Assembly: GCA_032821775.1 (NCBI GenBank)
Contig: JAVLRN010000002.1
Coordinates: 310,001 to 374,000, forward strand
Source: Sanguinoderma infundibulare
Taxonomy: Eukaryota; Basidiomycota; Agaricomycetes; Polyporales; Polyporaceae
Direction of reading: 5' to 3'
Length of the DNA stretch: 64,000 bases
In this document: positions 46,328 through 57,760 of the stretch, piece by piece
Layout: every line of letters starts with the position of its first letter
Position numbering within the stretch: position 1 is the first letter of the stretch
Program-made: the position numbers and the translations under genes
The notes under the pieces: model-generated
The model's database searches: none
The model's input: the letters and a program-made list of their open reading frames with translations, nothing else
Told to the model about the DNA's origin: nothing

Positions 46328-46796
46328 TGTTACAACCGCGTACGTTCTAGCTACTTTGTGCATGTTATTTCTTTCCTTTCTCCACTCCGGGCCCAACCCT
46401 GTCTTTTCCATAACTCCTGAGGTCACAACACCTCATGGCGCCTATTGTCTCGATATAGTACAATAGGGTTCCCACACATACACTTTCCCTTTGTTCTTTC
46501 CCCATACGAGTTTTCCTTTATTTTCTATCTTGGACAATAGCCTGTCGAACAATAGTGCCCTAGCTCCTTATTGTTCTCCCTTACCTATATAAACCCTAGC
46601 ACAAGCGCCCCTGTACCCTAGTTTGACCTCTTGTATCTATTGAGGCTTTCTCCCCATCGAACCTAGACTCCAAGTTGGACTCCCCAACAACCTCTGCAAG
46701 ACTCAGACACTCAGAACACTGCTCGACTCCTTTATTGTCCTCAGCCCGCTTAGACAGCGCGCACTCCTCGCCCAGATCTCCAACCTTGTTGTAACA
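46328..46796 (+). repeat. 3' LTR
   Basis: It matches the 5' LTR over the same 469 bp with about fifteen differences by eye, all transitions, about ten of them at CpG sites. The GTAACA end is at 46796. Confidence 0.95.
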
Positions 46797-46865
46797 CAAT
46801 GTCTTTCACACGAGGGTCAAGATCGGTGGCACCTTGTGCGAGCATACCATGGAGACCCATATGCT

Positions 46866-47205
46866 ATGCTCACCGGCCAGACGACACTGGTACCTGCGCA
46901 ACGCTCACCGGCCGGACAAGACTTGTACCTGCGCAATGCCCACCGGCCGGACGGGAATAGTACCTGCGCAATGCCCACCAGCCAGATGGGAATAGTACCT
47001 GTGCAATGCTCACTGGCTGGACGAGAATAGTACCGCTGAATTGCACACCGGCCAGATGAGACTGGTACCTGGGCAATGCTCACCGGCCGGACAAGACTGG
47101 TACCTGGGCAATGCTCACTGGCCAGATGAGAATAGTACCGCTGAATTGCACACCAGCCAGATGGGAATAGTACCTGCGCAATGCCCACCGGCCGAGGGCC
47201 TGGTA
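46866..47205. repeat. 35-bp minisatellite, about ten units
   Basis: The word GGTACC or AGTACC recurs at 46889, 46924 (as TGTACC), 46959, 46994, 47029, 47064, 47099, 47134 and 47169, exactly 35 bp apart. Each unit reads roughly GTACCTGCGCAATGC, then CACCGGCCGGACAAGA. Units alternate between CACCGGCCGGAC and CACCAGCCAGAT versions. Confidence 0.9.
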
Positions 47206-49031
47206 CGTATGCCTTTCCGACCGGCCGGGGGAGGATGGTAACTGCGACATGCTGCCCGGCCTGTGTCAAGAGGTGCAAGGTTATTCGAAGTCATGCCGTG
47301 TTGGGGCCCGGTACTATGTGCATGGTGCGAGACATAACAGAGTGAGTTTTTAGTATTTCGCTATAGGGCAAGATAGCTGGTTATTGTATGTATATTTACT
47401 GAGCGGCCGGGTCACCCGGATACCAGTTTGTATTGACCGCCCAATGGCGTTGCGGGCTGCATCCGCTGCCCAGCTGGCGTGCTGGTATTGGACTACCCTT
47501 CCCGCCCAGTTTACAGACTTTTCGAATGGGCGTGACCTTTGAAGCATATGGACAGAATAGATGGATGACTCATATAGCAACAGAGGAATCAAAGTATAAG
47601 TGGTGAAACAAAGCTAGCTACAATGGAATGACACACAGTTTAGTTTGCGTCCGGTCCGGAGGGATGGAGACATTATTTGAGTGCATGACGCAACACTCTC
47701 CTTGAGGGTGGGGCAGTCTGCCCTAGGGCGACTGCGAAGGACAGCCCCAGAGCTATGCTTCGGCATAGTGCTGCACCGCTCGTATACTGTGGCCTAGACC
47801 AAGTGTATACGGGCTGAACATCTAGTGGACATACCAATGGGTGGCCGGTCATACAGGTGGTCCTGCAGAAAGGGTACACTGGAGATCCAGTTCAGATACT
47901 GTGAAGCCCAAGAATATAATTTCCTATCACAGTAGAGCATACAGTTCAGTTTGCAGCCAGTCCGGAGGCAAGGGGATGTAATTTGAGTGCATGGAGCGAC
48001 CCTGTCCTCGAGGGTTAGGTAGAGTGCTAAATGCTGCCCGCGAGAAAGCACAGCCCCAGAACCCTCCAAAAGCACAGCAATGTAGCGCCAAAGGGGTTTG
48101 AGCTGGATGGAGGGAAGGACCTCCTGCCGGACATTAAGTTAGGGCCCTGTGGGGTTGCCTGCCGGAGCTACAGACAACCCTCCCCTCGAGGGGCAGGTAG
48201 AGCGCCAAGGGTCAGCTGCGAGTACCCACCGGCCAACAGCACCGCACTTTAGCGCCCACACACTTCAGCCTCCCCCAAGGGTACTCCGGCCGGACACCCA
48301 GTGGATGTACTGCCGGAGCCCCGGCCGGCACCGGCTCAATGGCAGGGGCCGGCTTTTGTTACCCCCATCTGAGTGGTAACTACAGGGTAAGGTTCCAGAG
48401 TCGTGTGGTCATTTGTCCTGTGAATAATGCTGAATGTGATGTTGAAGCATTCAACTGTATCAGCATGTTTCAATTGTCTCAATACATGAAATTAGGTCTA
48501 AAGTAGTGCAAAAATAGTACTAAATAGTACAACCTTTCAAGTGATAGTGCATATTATTACAATTATACAGATGTTCCTGCATGTTAGTACAATATTAGTA
48601 CTTGCATAGCCAAATTAGATCACATTAGATTGAAAGTAGCTCCATTAGATCATAGTTGTACTAAAGGCATTGAATTAGCTTGGGTGGTTTTTCCTGATGA
48701 ACATCTAAAACTTACGAGCACAATGCAAGTTCGCTGACATAATCACAATGTTCAATAATATGGCCATCAGAATACAGAGATGCGCAAGCAACGAATGCCG
48801 TTCACACTCATGTATTCAGCATACATCGCAGGGAAGATCAATGTGGAAAGGAATGCATCGACAGTTCGTAAACGGGTCATATACACAGTGTGCCCCAGCA
48901 AAACACGGAGTGGTATCTGGTATCCAAGCCATGAAGAGGGTGACCCCTCACAGTTGAATGAGCATAAGCACTGCACAGTAGATCAAAGAAGATCCGAGTC
49001 TGACACACCGATAGCCCCACTGCTTCCCCAT
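47206..49031. other. Diverged repeats and an AT-rich stretch
   Basis: No supported gene. Blocks starting near 47636, 47940 and 48150 share the order CAGTTTAGTTTGCG, GAGTGCATG, a CTCGAGGGTTAGGTAG-like word and CTGCGA, and look like old ~250-300-bp repeats. The stretch 48420-48800 is AT-rich, with TAGTACTAAATAGTAC-type palindromic words. Confidence 0.45.
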
Positions 49032-49036
49032 GTAGA

Positions 49037-49799
49037 GTCTACACAGGCCCTTGCAAGTGCACCAGTTTATTAAACTGACGCCACTTGCAAGTGCATGGAG
49101 AGATCTGCATGGGGATGGGTGGTGATGGCACCCGGGGGGAGACCAGGGCAACAGTTGCACGGTGGTTGGACATGCACAATCATCGGACGATCGTTCAGAC
49201 TCTGTTTATGGTGGACGGCACAGATGTTCATCCACATTTTGTGGCATAGAGCTTCAAAGCACGCCCAGCAGCTAACAGGGTACCGCGGACAGGCAAACAG
49301 AGGACGGGGGGCGGGCAGTCGGTCAACAGGGCATGGGCAACAAGTGACCGCCCACTCTGATGGCGGTGCCTCGCCCTGATGCCATGCCTGATGCCTGTGC
49401 CCTTTTTTGTGCATCAAGGCGCAGCCGCTTGTATCAGCATGGGCACGAGCATCAGGGCTCTACATATGTGTTATAGGTATTTTCTCCCCCATTTAGTGTT
49501 AGAAACTGGTGGTCTAGTGGTAGAATGCATTGTTAGTAGCTGTCATGTGGTGCTTGGTTCAAGTCTGCATGATGGCATTTTTTTTTAAAGTGAGTAATTG
49601 CCATTGACAGCAGTATACAAATGGATCTACAGCATGAATTCATGACAAGGCATTAGTTATTAACTGGAGGAGGGGCCGGAGGAGAGGGGGACCGGAGAAG
49701 GGAGGGACATATAGTGGGAGGGGACTGGGACCGGCAGGCCGTGCACTTGCAAGTGGTGCCAGTATAATAAACCGCGCACTTGCAAGCCTCTGTGTAGAC
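49037..49799. mobile_element. MITE-like non-autonomous element with 60-bp inverted repeats
   Basis: The left arm (49037-49096) and the complement of the right arm (49741-49799) both begin GTCTACACAG. Both contain CTTGCAAGTGC, TTTATTA and CCACTTGCAAGTGCA in order, about 80% identical with one gap. Each arm holds two CTTGCAAGTGC-type palindromes. The 640 bp between encode nothing obvious, apart from the tRNA-like unit. The exact ends and any target duplication are not resolved. Confidence 0.6.
49508..49586 (+). other. tRNA-like Pol III unit inside the MITE-like element
   Basis: It has an A box (TGGTCTAGTGG), a B box (GGTTCAAGTC) and a run of nine T at about 49578-49586. The 5' half resembles a tRNA-Gly (GGTGGTCTAGTGGTAGAATG), but the arms do not close into a full cloverleaf. 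I read it as a pseudo-tRNA or tRNA-derived SINE fragment. Confidence 0.5.
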
Positions 49800-49896
49800 G
49801 GCTCTCCCCATATCACCACAACTCAAGACCAAATCTCAAGCTCCAGCTCACACAAGCAGCAAGCCCAACAACATTCCACAGAGACCCACTGCCCCA

Positions 49897-50058
49897 ATGA
49901 GGACCGTCTTCCATGAATACAGCCCCGCACTCAAGGACCCTCAGCCATTCCCCGCCAAGCTACTTGGGGCGGTCGCTCTTGGAATGGTCACCGAGCTGTT
50001 CGTATGGGCTGAAGAGGATGTAAACGGGCTCGAGAACGTCACGCAGGTCATGGGGTGA
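49897..50058 (+). CDS. Possible small protein, 53 residues
   Basis: ATG 49897 opens MRTVFHEYSPALKDPQPFPA, followed by KLLGAVALGMVTELFVWAEE, to TGA at 50058. The upstream 90 bp are CA-rich, like a fungal 5' leader. There is no family match that I know, and it starts just outside the MITE-like element. Open frames on the opposite strand overlap it. It could also be a first exon. Confidence 0.25.
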   Translation: MRTVFHEYSPALKDPQPFPAKLLGAVALGMVTELFVWAEEDVNGLENVTQVMG

Positions 50059-51732
50059 GGGGACGGAGAGGAAGGTGCTTGTCGACGCGTGCGCAGAACT
50101 GCTCAGCGATGCTCTCCGCCGGGCCCAGGGCACGAAGTCGAGATACATGCGATGAGATGCGAGGCGAAGAGCGTCGAACTGCGAGGTTGATGGCGACACA
50201 AAGACGGTAGAACTGCGGGGCCGTTAGCAATGGCGATGTACGCACTTGAGGACAAACACTCACAGATGTTCACATTGACGATCCTCGATCGGATACTATC
50301 CTACGCAATCGCGAGCCCTAGACAATTGTTTGCTGCCAGTCTGTCAGTTCCTTCTGTCTGAACGATGAAGTTGGTGCTCACCGCGTATGGACAAGCCATC
50401 CAGGCTCCAGCCCGGAGTGTGCGGATGACGTTGCACTCGCGGCTGAGCTCATGTTCATACCCGCATGTCGCCCTGGCATTGGCAAATGCGGTAGGGGTGA
50501 ACGAGAAGCTGATCGAGATGGAAGGAATGCTGTACTGGAGGCCGGCAGGGACTCGGACGGAAGCGTGAGGCAGGGGTGGCATAGGACGCAAATGTGAGCA
50601 CGATGAGGCTGAAAGCACCAGCATTATGTGCATATCAGAGCACTTCTTGTAAGTGTATTATTGAATATTGACTGCCCAAGAATCGCGAGTGAGGCAGCGA
50701 GAGCGGAGAAAAGTAGTTTACTCCACTATGATGGGCGTTTCTCAGGAACCGCCAACATGTCCACTCCAGGAAATTGTGCTGCTTGGCAGGGATACATGCT
50801 GGCATCACGCCGGACAAGAGGAGATAGCAGGCAAGTCAAGGGATCAGTCCAAAGGATGTCATAGAGTACAAGTGGTCACCGTCGTGGTCAAAGTCGAGGA
50901 CCTGTTGAGCACTGATACGCCTAGGGTGCTAAGAGTAGACCGGGATACCGATCAGAGGGTTAGGTACTAGGGGGGTTGAGTACCAACTCGAAACTGAGGC
51001 CCTTCTGCCACAGCTTGAGTGGTTTATATATTGGTAGTCATGAAGTCATTACTACATTGTGATTACTAGGTCATGGCGGTCATGAATAATCGTGACTAAG
51101 TCGTTACTGCATGCTTTGTAAGTATGGGTCCAGGATTGCTAAGCGAACAGTAAGCGAATGTATGTAGTTAGTAATTAAAGGTACATGGATGTGGGAAAGA
51201 TGACAGAGCGCTGATAAATACAGGAAAGAAATGAATAAGCGATGAATAAGCGCGCTGCGCGTGACAAGCGCCCAGCAAACCAGCACCAGGAGCTCGACTC
51301 CACTCTGCTTGCGACCATCTCCACGGCATCGACGTTGGTCCTGGCCTCCTTCAACCTCCCTTATATCACAGAGCGACCTCCTTTCAATCCTCGTCCGCCG
51401 GTCTTCGTGGTCTCCTTTCAAATGCCACTTCCCAAATAGCTTTTCAACGACCAAGAGTGCCCCGAGTTCCACGGTCGCAGCCTGCAAGACACATCGGACA
51501 CCCGGGCATGTCATGCGACTCTGTGGGAACGACCAGGAGCTTGTCGTGCGCGCGGCGGGGATCATGGCTGTTGGGGCAGAGGTATATCTGCGTGGCTGCG
51601 TCTTCGTTGAGAAGGAGAGGATGCTGACCGTGGCTTCGAAGATCGGTAGACTTCGCCGTTGGACGTCCGCAGAACGTTGCACGGCAAGACGGATATTTTC
51701 TCACGAAGAAGGATTGACCACTCCTCGAGGGC
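50059..51732. other. No gene that I can assemble
   Basis: Several open frames exist on both strands (minus 50301-50633, plus 51261-51842), but none shows a domain, a consistent splice pattern or a clear start. I leave this region unassigned. Confidence 0.35.
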
Positions 51733-51972
51733 ATTGGTACGTTCATCTATGCTCGTCTGCGATTCTCGTTTCTTTCCCGGGCTTTGTGCACAGTGGAATA
51801 AGCATGTTTCATTTTGACTTGCTTATACATCTACTGCCTTAAGGAGACATCTGTCGACCGGGTGTTGCTGCATGTGTGGAGTCCTAGCTGCGCATATAGC
51901 CTTAACGTCGTCGATGCTGGTCTTCACGCGCATACCTTCGTTGACCCAGTCAGCGGTCCAGCCCATACAGTC
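51733..51972 (+). repeat. Direct repeat, copy 1 (partner at 56342-56564)
   Basis: The block starts with CTCGTTTCTTTCCCGGGCT and ends with GTCAGCGGTCCAGCCCATAC. The same two ends with similar sequence between them recur in the same order and orientation at 56363-56559. Confidence 0.65.
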
Positions 51973-53641
51973 TATTGTCGCTGTGCGTGTCATCGGGCTC
52001 GGTTTGTTCGCTTCGTGATGCTGGTTGAATGCACTGGCTCTTCAGCACTTGGCTAAGACCAGGTGCAGCGTTTCGAATCCAAACTTTATGTCTTCGCCCT
52101 CCACGGATTTGTTCCTCCCTCCGACAAACATTCATATCCCTGGTCTATCTGATTGCTATACTTGCCTCGAAATGCTTCGATACATATAATGGCTCGGACA
52201 TGATCAGGTTCGTCGACGAAAGTCACCGAGCGAGTTGCGGATGCTGCACTCATGCTATGACCATACCCACAGAAACTTCGAATGTGCATGTCATTTCGAG
52301 CAGTTAATGTCCGGCACGGTCAACTACATGATTGCGAGCAGCAGCAAGACCGACAAGGAGACCGGCTAAGTGACGCTCATGTCGCTCTCCATCGGTTGCG
52401 AATCGATCGTTGCTCGCGGCTCGCCTATCCGACGCGTCTGGCAGCTGTTCGTCCACTCTCTCGCTCAGTCTCTTGCTGTCGTCCACGCCCACGCCCGCTT
52501 TCTCGTCGGTCGGTCCTCGATTTCGCTGCTGCTCAACCGCTGCAAACGGAGCATGCTGGCGCGGAGACACCTTCAGGCCGGGAATGTCGTTATAATGGGC
52601 CCGTCTCCTGTTTGCGCAGCGATTTCGGTGCATTGCGCTCTCTCTCGTCTATTCCCGGAGCCTTCCCCTCATAGCCATCAGATAGGAATTGAAATGCTGG
52701 ATGTCATTCAGGGCAGTTCACGCCCGGCGCGGTTGACTACATGATTGGGCGCTGCAGCACGACCGCCAGGGAGATCGGCCAGGTGACGCTCATGACCACG
52801 TGCCAAGAGGTCGGTGCGTACATATCGTGCCTCGGAAGCTCTCCGTACTATATGTGAACGGTCTCGTCGAACCATGCTAATTTCGCGCATACAGCCACGA
52901 CCGTCTCCCTCCCCACGACCTCCTCGTCTGGGACTGGTGCTTCCATTGGCTCCGAGTCCGGTACGTCCGACTTTCGCGACTGCAGGTTCCTTCGCGTTTC
53001 TTCTCATCGTTGATCCGCTGTCTTTGCTCATTAGAAGCCACATCTGACGCAATGCTCGGTGTCCCGCTGATCTCGAGTGGCGCCTCCTTGACGTCGGCGT
53101 CGGTGTCCGGCTCAGGCATCCCGTCTTCCTCGGCCGCGTCGTCACAGGCATTCACATCGGCTCCGGCGACGACAAGTGCTATGTCATCCTTTACGGATCA
53201 GTACTGGTAAGTCCTTGTTCCACTTTGTGGTGAGGACAGACACTGAACTGATGGGGTTGCTTTCCGTGCACAGTGTCAGCGACGTTGCGGTCGATTTAGA
53301 GCAGTTCTGGAAGTGGCCGGACAAGCGTGGCGATGAGCACGCCGACTAGCTAGAGCGGGAGCGGGAACGGGGCCAGGGCACGGCGGGCAATATCTTCGCG
53401 CACGGTCGCTCTGGGGGTGGTGTTGGCTATCGCGGGCGTGGCGGTCTCGTCATGAAGGGTCGGTATTGTTTGTGGCGTCCTGTCGGGATGGCTGGAGTGT
53501 GTCGGTACATTCAACGTGTTCTTTCACCGTAGTATGGTACAAGTTGGTAGTACAATCTCGAAGGATGGAAGTTTGGTAAACGAGTCGGAAGGCATGAACG
53601 GAAGTTATGGAACACCTTGCAACAGCGTAAGTCTACATATC
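51973..53641. other. Repeat debris and coding-like fragments
   Basis: Two copies of a ~98-bp block lie at 52286-52383 and 52699-52793, 413 bp apart; the second reads VDYMIGRCSTTAREIGQVTL. Ser/Thr-rich coding-like fragments follow at 52870-53220 (SSGASLTSASVSGSGIPSSS), then DVAVDLEQFWKWPDKRGDEH to a TAG near 53350. These may be one broken gene, but I cannot identify it. Confidence 0.35.
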
Positions 53642-54724
53642 CTACAACTCGCAAGCTCGTTCCGGATCAATCAAATCGCGTATATTACGACCAAAGACAG
53701 TCCCATCACTTGACCCCGACCATAACATGTGTCCATTCGGAGAGAACGCGACATGGAAGACCCAACTGGTATGCTCGCGGAAAGTCGCCACGCACCGTCC
53801 ATCGCTGATCCTCCACAGCTTCACCGTCTTGTCGCCCGACCCCGACGCAACGTACGTGCCGCACGGAGAGAAGCACCCCGTCACGACATCCTTGCTGTGT
53901 CCCTCGAGCGAGACGAGCATTGTCCCCATGCGCACGTCCCAGACCTTCAACGTTTTGTCCTCCGAGGCTGATAGCAGCAGCCGACTGTTGGTTGAGAAGG
54001 CCAGGGAATATATACGGGCGTCATGATCCCGAAGGACAAAGAGCTCATCTCCTGTCTCCACATCCCAGACGACCACTGCTACTGGCACAATGGCTTTTCC
54101 ATGAGAAGGATCTGAGACTCCGGGAGTGGCGAGGGCGAGGAGTGTGCTGGTGGGATCGAATGTGCCGACCTCGACACGGGTGGGAACGGATAACTTCACC
54201 TCTGGTACGGTAAGGTCCCAGAGAAAAACACAAGACCGCTCATCACGGAACACAAGCCATCGAACGTCCTGTGATATGCAGATCAGAAGATAGCCGCTCT
54301 GTGGTGTATGAAGGTTGTGTCGCTCCTCAAAGGTGCGCGTGTCCCAGAATCGAGTGCCAGTGTCATAACCCCAGGACATGATCAAGTTTGCATCGCGAAA
54401 CCATGCGCATTTGTAGATGTCGGAGCCTATGTCGAGCGTCGCGATTCGAGGTGGTGGACTCGAACCCAAAGTGAGGTCCCAGATGGCGACCTCACCGCTC
54501 TCGGCTCCTGCGGATGCGAGGTATCGGCTGTCGGGCGAGAATGCGAGATCACGGATGGATGCGGAGTGAGCAATCGATTCGTGGATGATGGATGCGTCAT
54601 TTGGATCCCACAGAATGATGGTGGAGTCGTGAGATGCGGTCGCTACCCAGCGGCCGTCCGCAGAAACGACGAGGGCGGAGACTACGCCGTCGTGGCCCGG
54701 TTTACCCGCTAAACAGCCGGTCAA
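53642..54724 (-). CDS. WD40-repeat protein, 360 residues, intronless
   Basis: A single frame encodes about seven WD40 blades with the typical GH...WD spacing. Examples are VVSALVVSADGRWVATASHD, STIILWDPND, LAFSPDSRYLASAGAESGEV, IYSLAFSTNSRLLLSASEDK, TLKVWDVRMGTM, GCFSPCGTYVASGSGDKTVK and a last blade ending GSSDGTVFG. This is long enough for one complete beta-propeller with no other domain. WD40 propellers are protein-interaction platforms; no specific pathway can be inferred. The gene lies 28 bp from the end of the F-box gene, on the same strand. Absence of introns is unusual in this window. Confidence 0.85.
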   Translation of the reverse strand: MTGCLAGKPGHDGVVSALVVSADGRWVATASHDSTIILWDPNDASIIHESIAHSASIRDLAFSPDSRYLASAGAESGEVAIWDLTLGSSPPPRIATLDIGSDIYKCAWFRDANLIMSWGYDTGTRFWDTRTFEERHNLHTPQSGYLLICISQDVRWLVFRDERSCVFLWDLTVPEVKLSVPTRVEVGTFDPTSTLLALATPGVSDPSHGKAIVPVAVVVWDVETGDELFVLRDHDARIYSLAFSTNSRLLLSASEDKTLKVWDVRMGTMLVSLEGHSKDVVTGCFSPCGTYVASGSGDKTVKLWRISDGRCVATFREHTSWVFHVAFSPNGHMLWSGSSDGTVFGRNIRDLIDPERACEL

Positions 54725-54752
54725 CTTTCACAACGATTGATTGGGCTGTGGA

Positions 54753-55896
54753 CTACGTACACGATGGGAAAGTGAATGCATCTGGCTGACGTCCGCGCAA
54801 CTTTGGAAGGCATCTTGCGAAAAGTTCCGGCCACGAGTGATCCTTGCGAGCATTTAAACGTGGTAGCGAAAAGGTCAGGTTTGACCCGGGAAGAATCAGA
54901 AGCATCCGCTCTAGTTCAGGCAACGGCATAGAAGCTGACGATAGCCCATGGTATGCCGCCCCAAGGTCCATCCTGGCGAAGTTCAAGTCCACTATGACTG
55001 CAATTGAGCTCTTCGCCTTTTCGAGGGACTTTAGGATCTCTATGGTGCGCTGGATTGGCACTCCAGTGTCAACGAACACCCGCAGCTTTATGGAGCGCAG
55101 GGCAGTCCACTGCGAGATGGCGGGGATCTCTACCACGTGCAACGTCAATGACAATCTCATTGTGACAACGGACTCAACTGGCAACGCGCACCATTATCAT
55201 CCCCAACATCGAAGCTGAGCTTCGTAACAGCAGACGAAGCCAATTCAGATAGCAGGACGAAGAGCCCATCCCGCACCAATATGTCAACCTTTTCAATACA
55301 TGATGCATTAAAAGCTAGCCAACGTGCTGAAAACTGAAGGCACTCACTTCTACGGTCCTCAACGTCAGCTGTCGAGGCAAGCGTTCCTTCCACAGACGCA
55401 AACTTGCATCATTATCCTTCCAATCAACCTTCACGTTACCGCAAACCAAGCGGTGTATATTGGGGAACGCTGGGAGTACTCTGCAGAAAGCGGATGCCGA
55501 GGGAAAGACTGTGTTCGCGATGCTTAGCGTCCGAATATTGACTCCAAAACGCTTGCAGCACAGCAGCGTAGAAGGGTGAAATAGCATATGTCCGTAATAA
55601 CCGTCAAAGGTCAATGCGGAGATCTGGGGAAGGATGGAAAGCAGCGGAAATGGTGCGAAGAATCGAGGACATGTCGCGATGGAGCGTACGAAGGGCCGGA
55701 CGTCTGGTTTGGCTTTCACGATGTCGCAAAAGAGCCAGAACTGCTGCCTTGTTTCCAGTTTGACATCTGTGAAGAGGACGATGATGCTGCGGGGATGGAG
55801 TTGCTTGCATGTGAGGGCGAAACTGCACAACGCAGCCGTGTCGTCGGAATGCTCGATGACCCGCTCGATGACTTCCCAGGGGAGTTTGAGAGACAT
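54753..55896 (-). CDS. F-box protein
   Basis: The Met at 55896 is followed by an F-box (SLKLPWEVIERVIEHSDDTA, LCSFALTCKQLHPRS). The F-box normally binds Skp1 in SCF ubiquitin ligases. A leucine-rich C-terminal part follows (FAPFPLLSILPQISALTFDG, CRVLPAFPNIHRLVCGNVKV). A GTGCGC...GGTAG intron at about 55125-55188 joins DVGDDN to EIPAISQWTALRS in frame. The junction near 55310-55340 (RTVE to FSARWLAF) leaves too short an intron to be certain, so either a small exon is missed or there is a one-base shift. The stop is at 54753. Such F-box proteins are a very large, fast-evolving family in Agaricomycetes. Confidence 0.75.
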
Positions 55897-57283
55897 GACG
55901 GATGCGAGGAAGACGCCAGGAAAGCTTGATCGGTCGACGAGGCAGGTGTGGTGGGGGGGCGGCCGCGTGGGCGCTACTGAGCGGCAGATTTGATCTCTGA
56001 CGCTGGCTTGCCAGTGCTCGCTGTTGCTGCCGCTCTCCACCTTCTCAGTGTCCCGATTGACGACGAGCACGGCCTCCTTCTAAGATCTCCCTTACATCGC
56101 AACTCCCATGCTACACCGGAGGCAAACGACCCGGAGATTGTCGTGCACGCTGTACCGATTGAAGTGGGTGACAAGTCGGCTGTCATAGGTGCGCACAACA
56201 TCTCCGGTGACTAGCAGGGCCGATGCTCACGGTGGCTTGGACGATTTGCAGACTGGAACCTTGGCTTGCTGCATGCCTCTCGAGAAGATCACTAGGGCAG
56301 ATGGCTACATGAAAAGAAGAATCGGCCACTGACCGAGAGCATCAGTACGTTATCTTGTTAGTCTCGTTTCTTTCCCGGGCTCCATGCACCCTGGTTTAAG
56401 CACGTTTCATTTGGGCTTGCCTTCTATCTCTAGTTATTCTATTTCTGCGGGACGTCGTTGCATATATACAGCTTCCCTGCGCATATACCTCGTTCATGCT
56501 AGCTTTCACGTGCGTACAGTCAGCTCAATGCTCCCAGGGTCAGCGGTCCAGCCCATACGGACTGTTTTCAAACGTGTCATTCCGTTCGCTTTCTCCTCTC
56601 TGGTTGGACATGCTCTTTACAAACACCTTGCTTACCTTCGGTCCTCCGCAGTGCCCGCCATCTCTTACTCGCTCACAGTCCCAATGTCGACCAAGCTGCG
56701 CCTCTTCCAACACACTGCTCACCTCCGACTTCAGCACGCGCGTCGCCTCCGTGGGCTCATCCTGGATCACCCTACCGTGTCTACCACGGCCATTCACGCC
56801 GTCGTCGGCAAGGGACGGCCGACCTCGAGCAGGTGCACATTCTCAATGAACTAGTCAGCGTGGGGGTTTGTCAGCAACAGGAACGTCAGGATGTGGACAG
56901 ACGGGTGCGAGAATAGGAGAAGACGGGCGCGAATGGCGCCGTGGTCCTTTTCGGACACTGTTGGTAGGTTGTATTCTGGTCCGAAAGTGTGCATAGTGTG
57001 GGGTGTACATGGAACTGACGACGACGACTATCCAGCGTCTTCGCGACTCAACGTCATGCCTGATCCGGCCAATATCTCGCTCTGATGCGTCGATTTGTGT
57101 CGAGAATATCTATTTTTTCGACCAGTCTAATGGTTAGTCGCGCTCTCGTTTCGCTCAACTTCGCGTCGCGCTACTCGACGTGGGCTGCGACTGTATACGA
57201 TTGCAGCTTGATTGTGGCAGGTGTCAACCAACATTCACTTGACACTCACCAGCCTGATATCCGCCATTCGGTTTCAATCCCAC
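55897..57283. other. Interval with direct-repeat copy 2; no supported gene
   Basis: It contains the second copy (56342-56564) of the repeat first seen at 51733-51972. A possible upstream fragment of the helicase relic lies near 57085-57280. No complete gene is visible. Confidence 0.45.
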
Positions 57284-57760
57284 AAACCAGAACACGGCAG
57301 AGGTAGACGCCGTCGTCGACGTTGCTCAAAACTACTACCACGACAAGGAGTTCTGCGTGATCACGCCGTACGACGCACAGCGCGCGGCGATCGCCGTCGC
57401 GTTGAACGCGTGGCAAGCTTGCCTGGGGTACTCTTCCAGGGTGCGCGGCCTCCTTCGCGCTTCCCGCGTTTCTGCTTGGGTGCGCTCACATGCATGGGGT
57501 GTAACCACACGGAATAGGCTACGAAGCGCCATATGTTATTGTCTCCGCCATGCGCACGACAGGCCCGGGTTTCCTCCGGTCCCCGAACCAGGTGGACGTC
57601 ATGCTCTCGCACTGCAAGGCCGGCATAGTCCTCGTCACTCAAAATGCGTTCCTGCGCTGGTCGGGGAAAGGCACATCACTCGGCCGGCGCGCGAACCTGT
57701 TGGAGAAGCGCGCGGGCGAGAAGCGACGTGGGCAGACGCGATGGAGGTCGCGAAGAGCTT
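57284..57760 (+). pseudogene. Fragment of an SF1 (Upf1/DNA2-like) helicase
   Basis: The C-terminal RecA-like half of an SF1 helicase is recognisable: NTAEVDAVVDVAQNYYHDKE, FCVITPYDAQRAAIAVAL, then after a break EAPYVIVSAMRTTGPGF and SPNQVDVMLSHCKAGIVLVT. In relatives the last segment (motif VI) normally has Arg, as in VMLSRCK; here it is His. The walker-type N-terminal half is absent, the piece between is out of frame, and there is no start. It is a relic. Confidence 0.65.

Larger units (their letters stand above)
39848..46796 (+). mobile_element. Ty3/gypsy LTR retrotransposon (chromovirus), inactive
   Basis: The 6.95-kb element has matching LTRs (39848-40316 and 46328-46796), gag with a zinc knuckle, pol in the order protease, reverse transcriptase, RNase H, integrase, and a chromodomain at the end. 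That order and the chromodomain place it in the chromovirus branch of Ty3/gypsy (Metaviridae). A polypurine tract (TAGTAGGGGGGTGA) precedes the 3' LTR. The bases flanking the LTRs (AGGGC on the left, CAATG on the right) do not match, so no target-site duplication is visible. Many stop codons make it inactive. Confidence 0.95.

Noticed and set aside
46866..47205. Regular 35-bp units suggesting a CRISPR array
   Set aside because: Units are contiguous with no unique spacers, and the genome is fungal.
49508..49586. A genuine tRNA-Gly gene
   Set aside because: The internal promoter boxes are good but acceptor and anticodon arms do not pair, so I list it only as tRNA-like.
50048..50633. A membrane receptor gene on the minus strand
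   Set aside because: The frames lack convincing transmembrane segments and receptor motifs, and no splice model joins them.
54308..54712. Plus-strand open frame of 134 codons
   Set aside because: It is the reverse of the WD40 gene and shows no family features.
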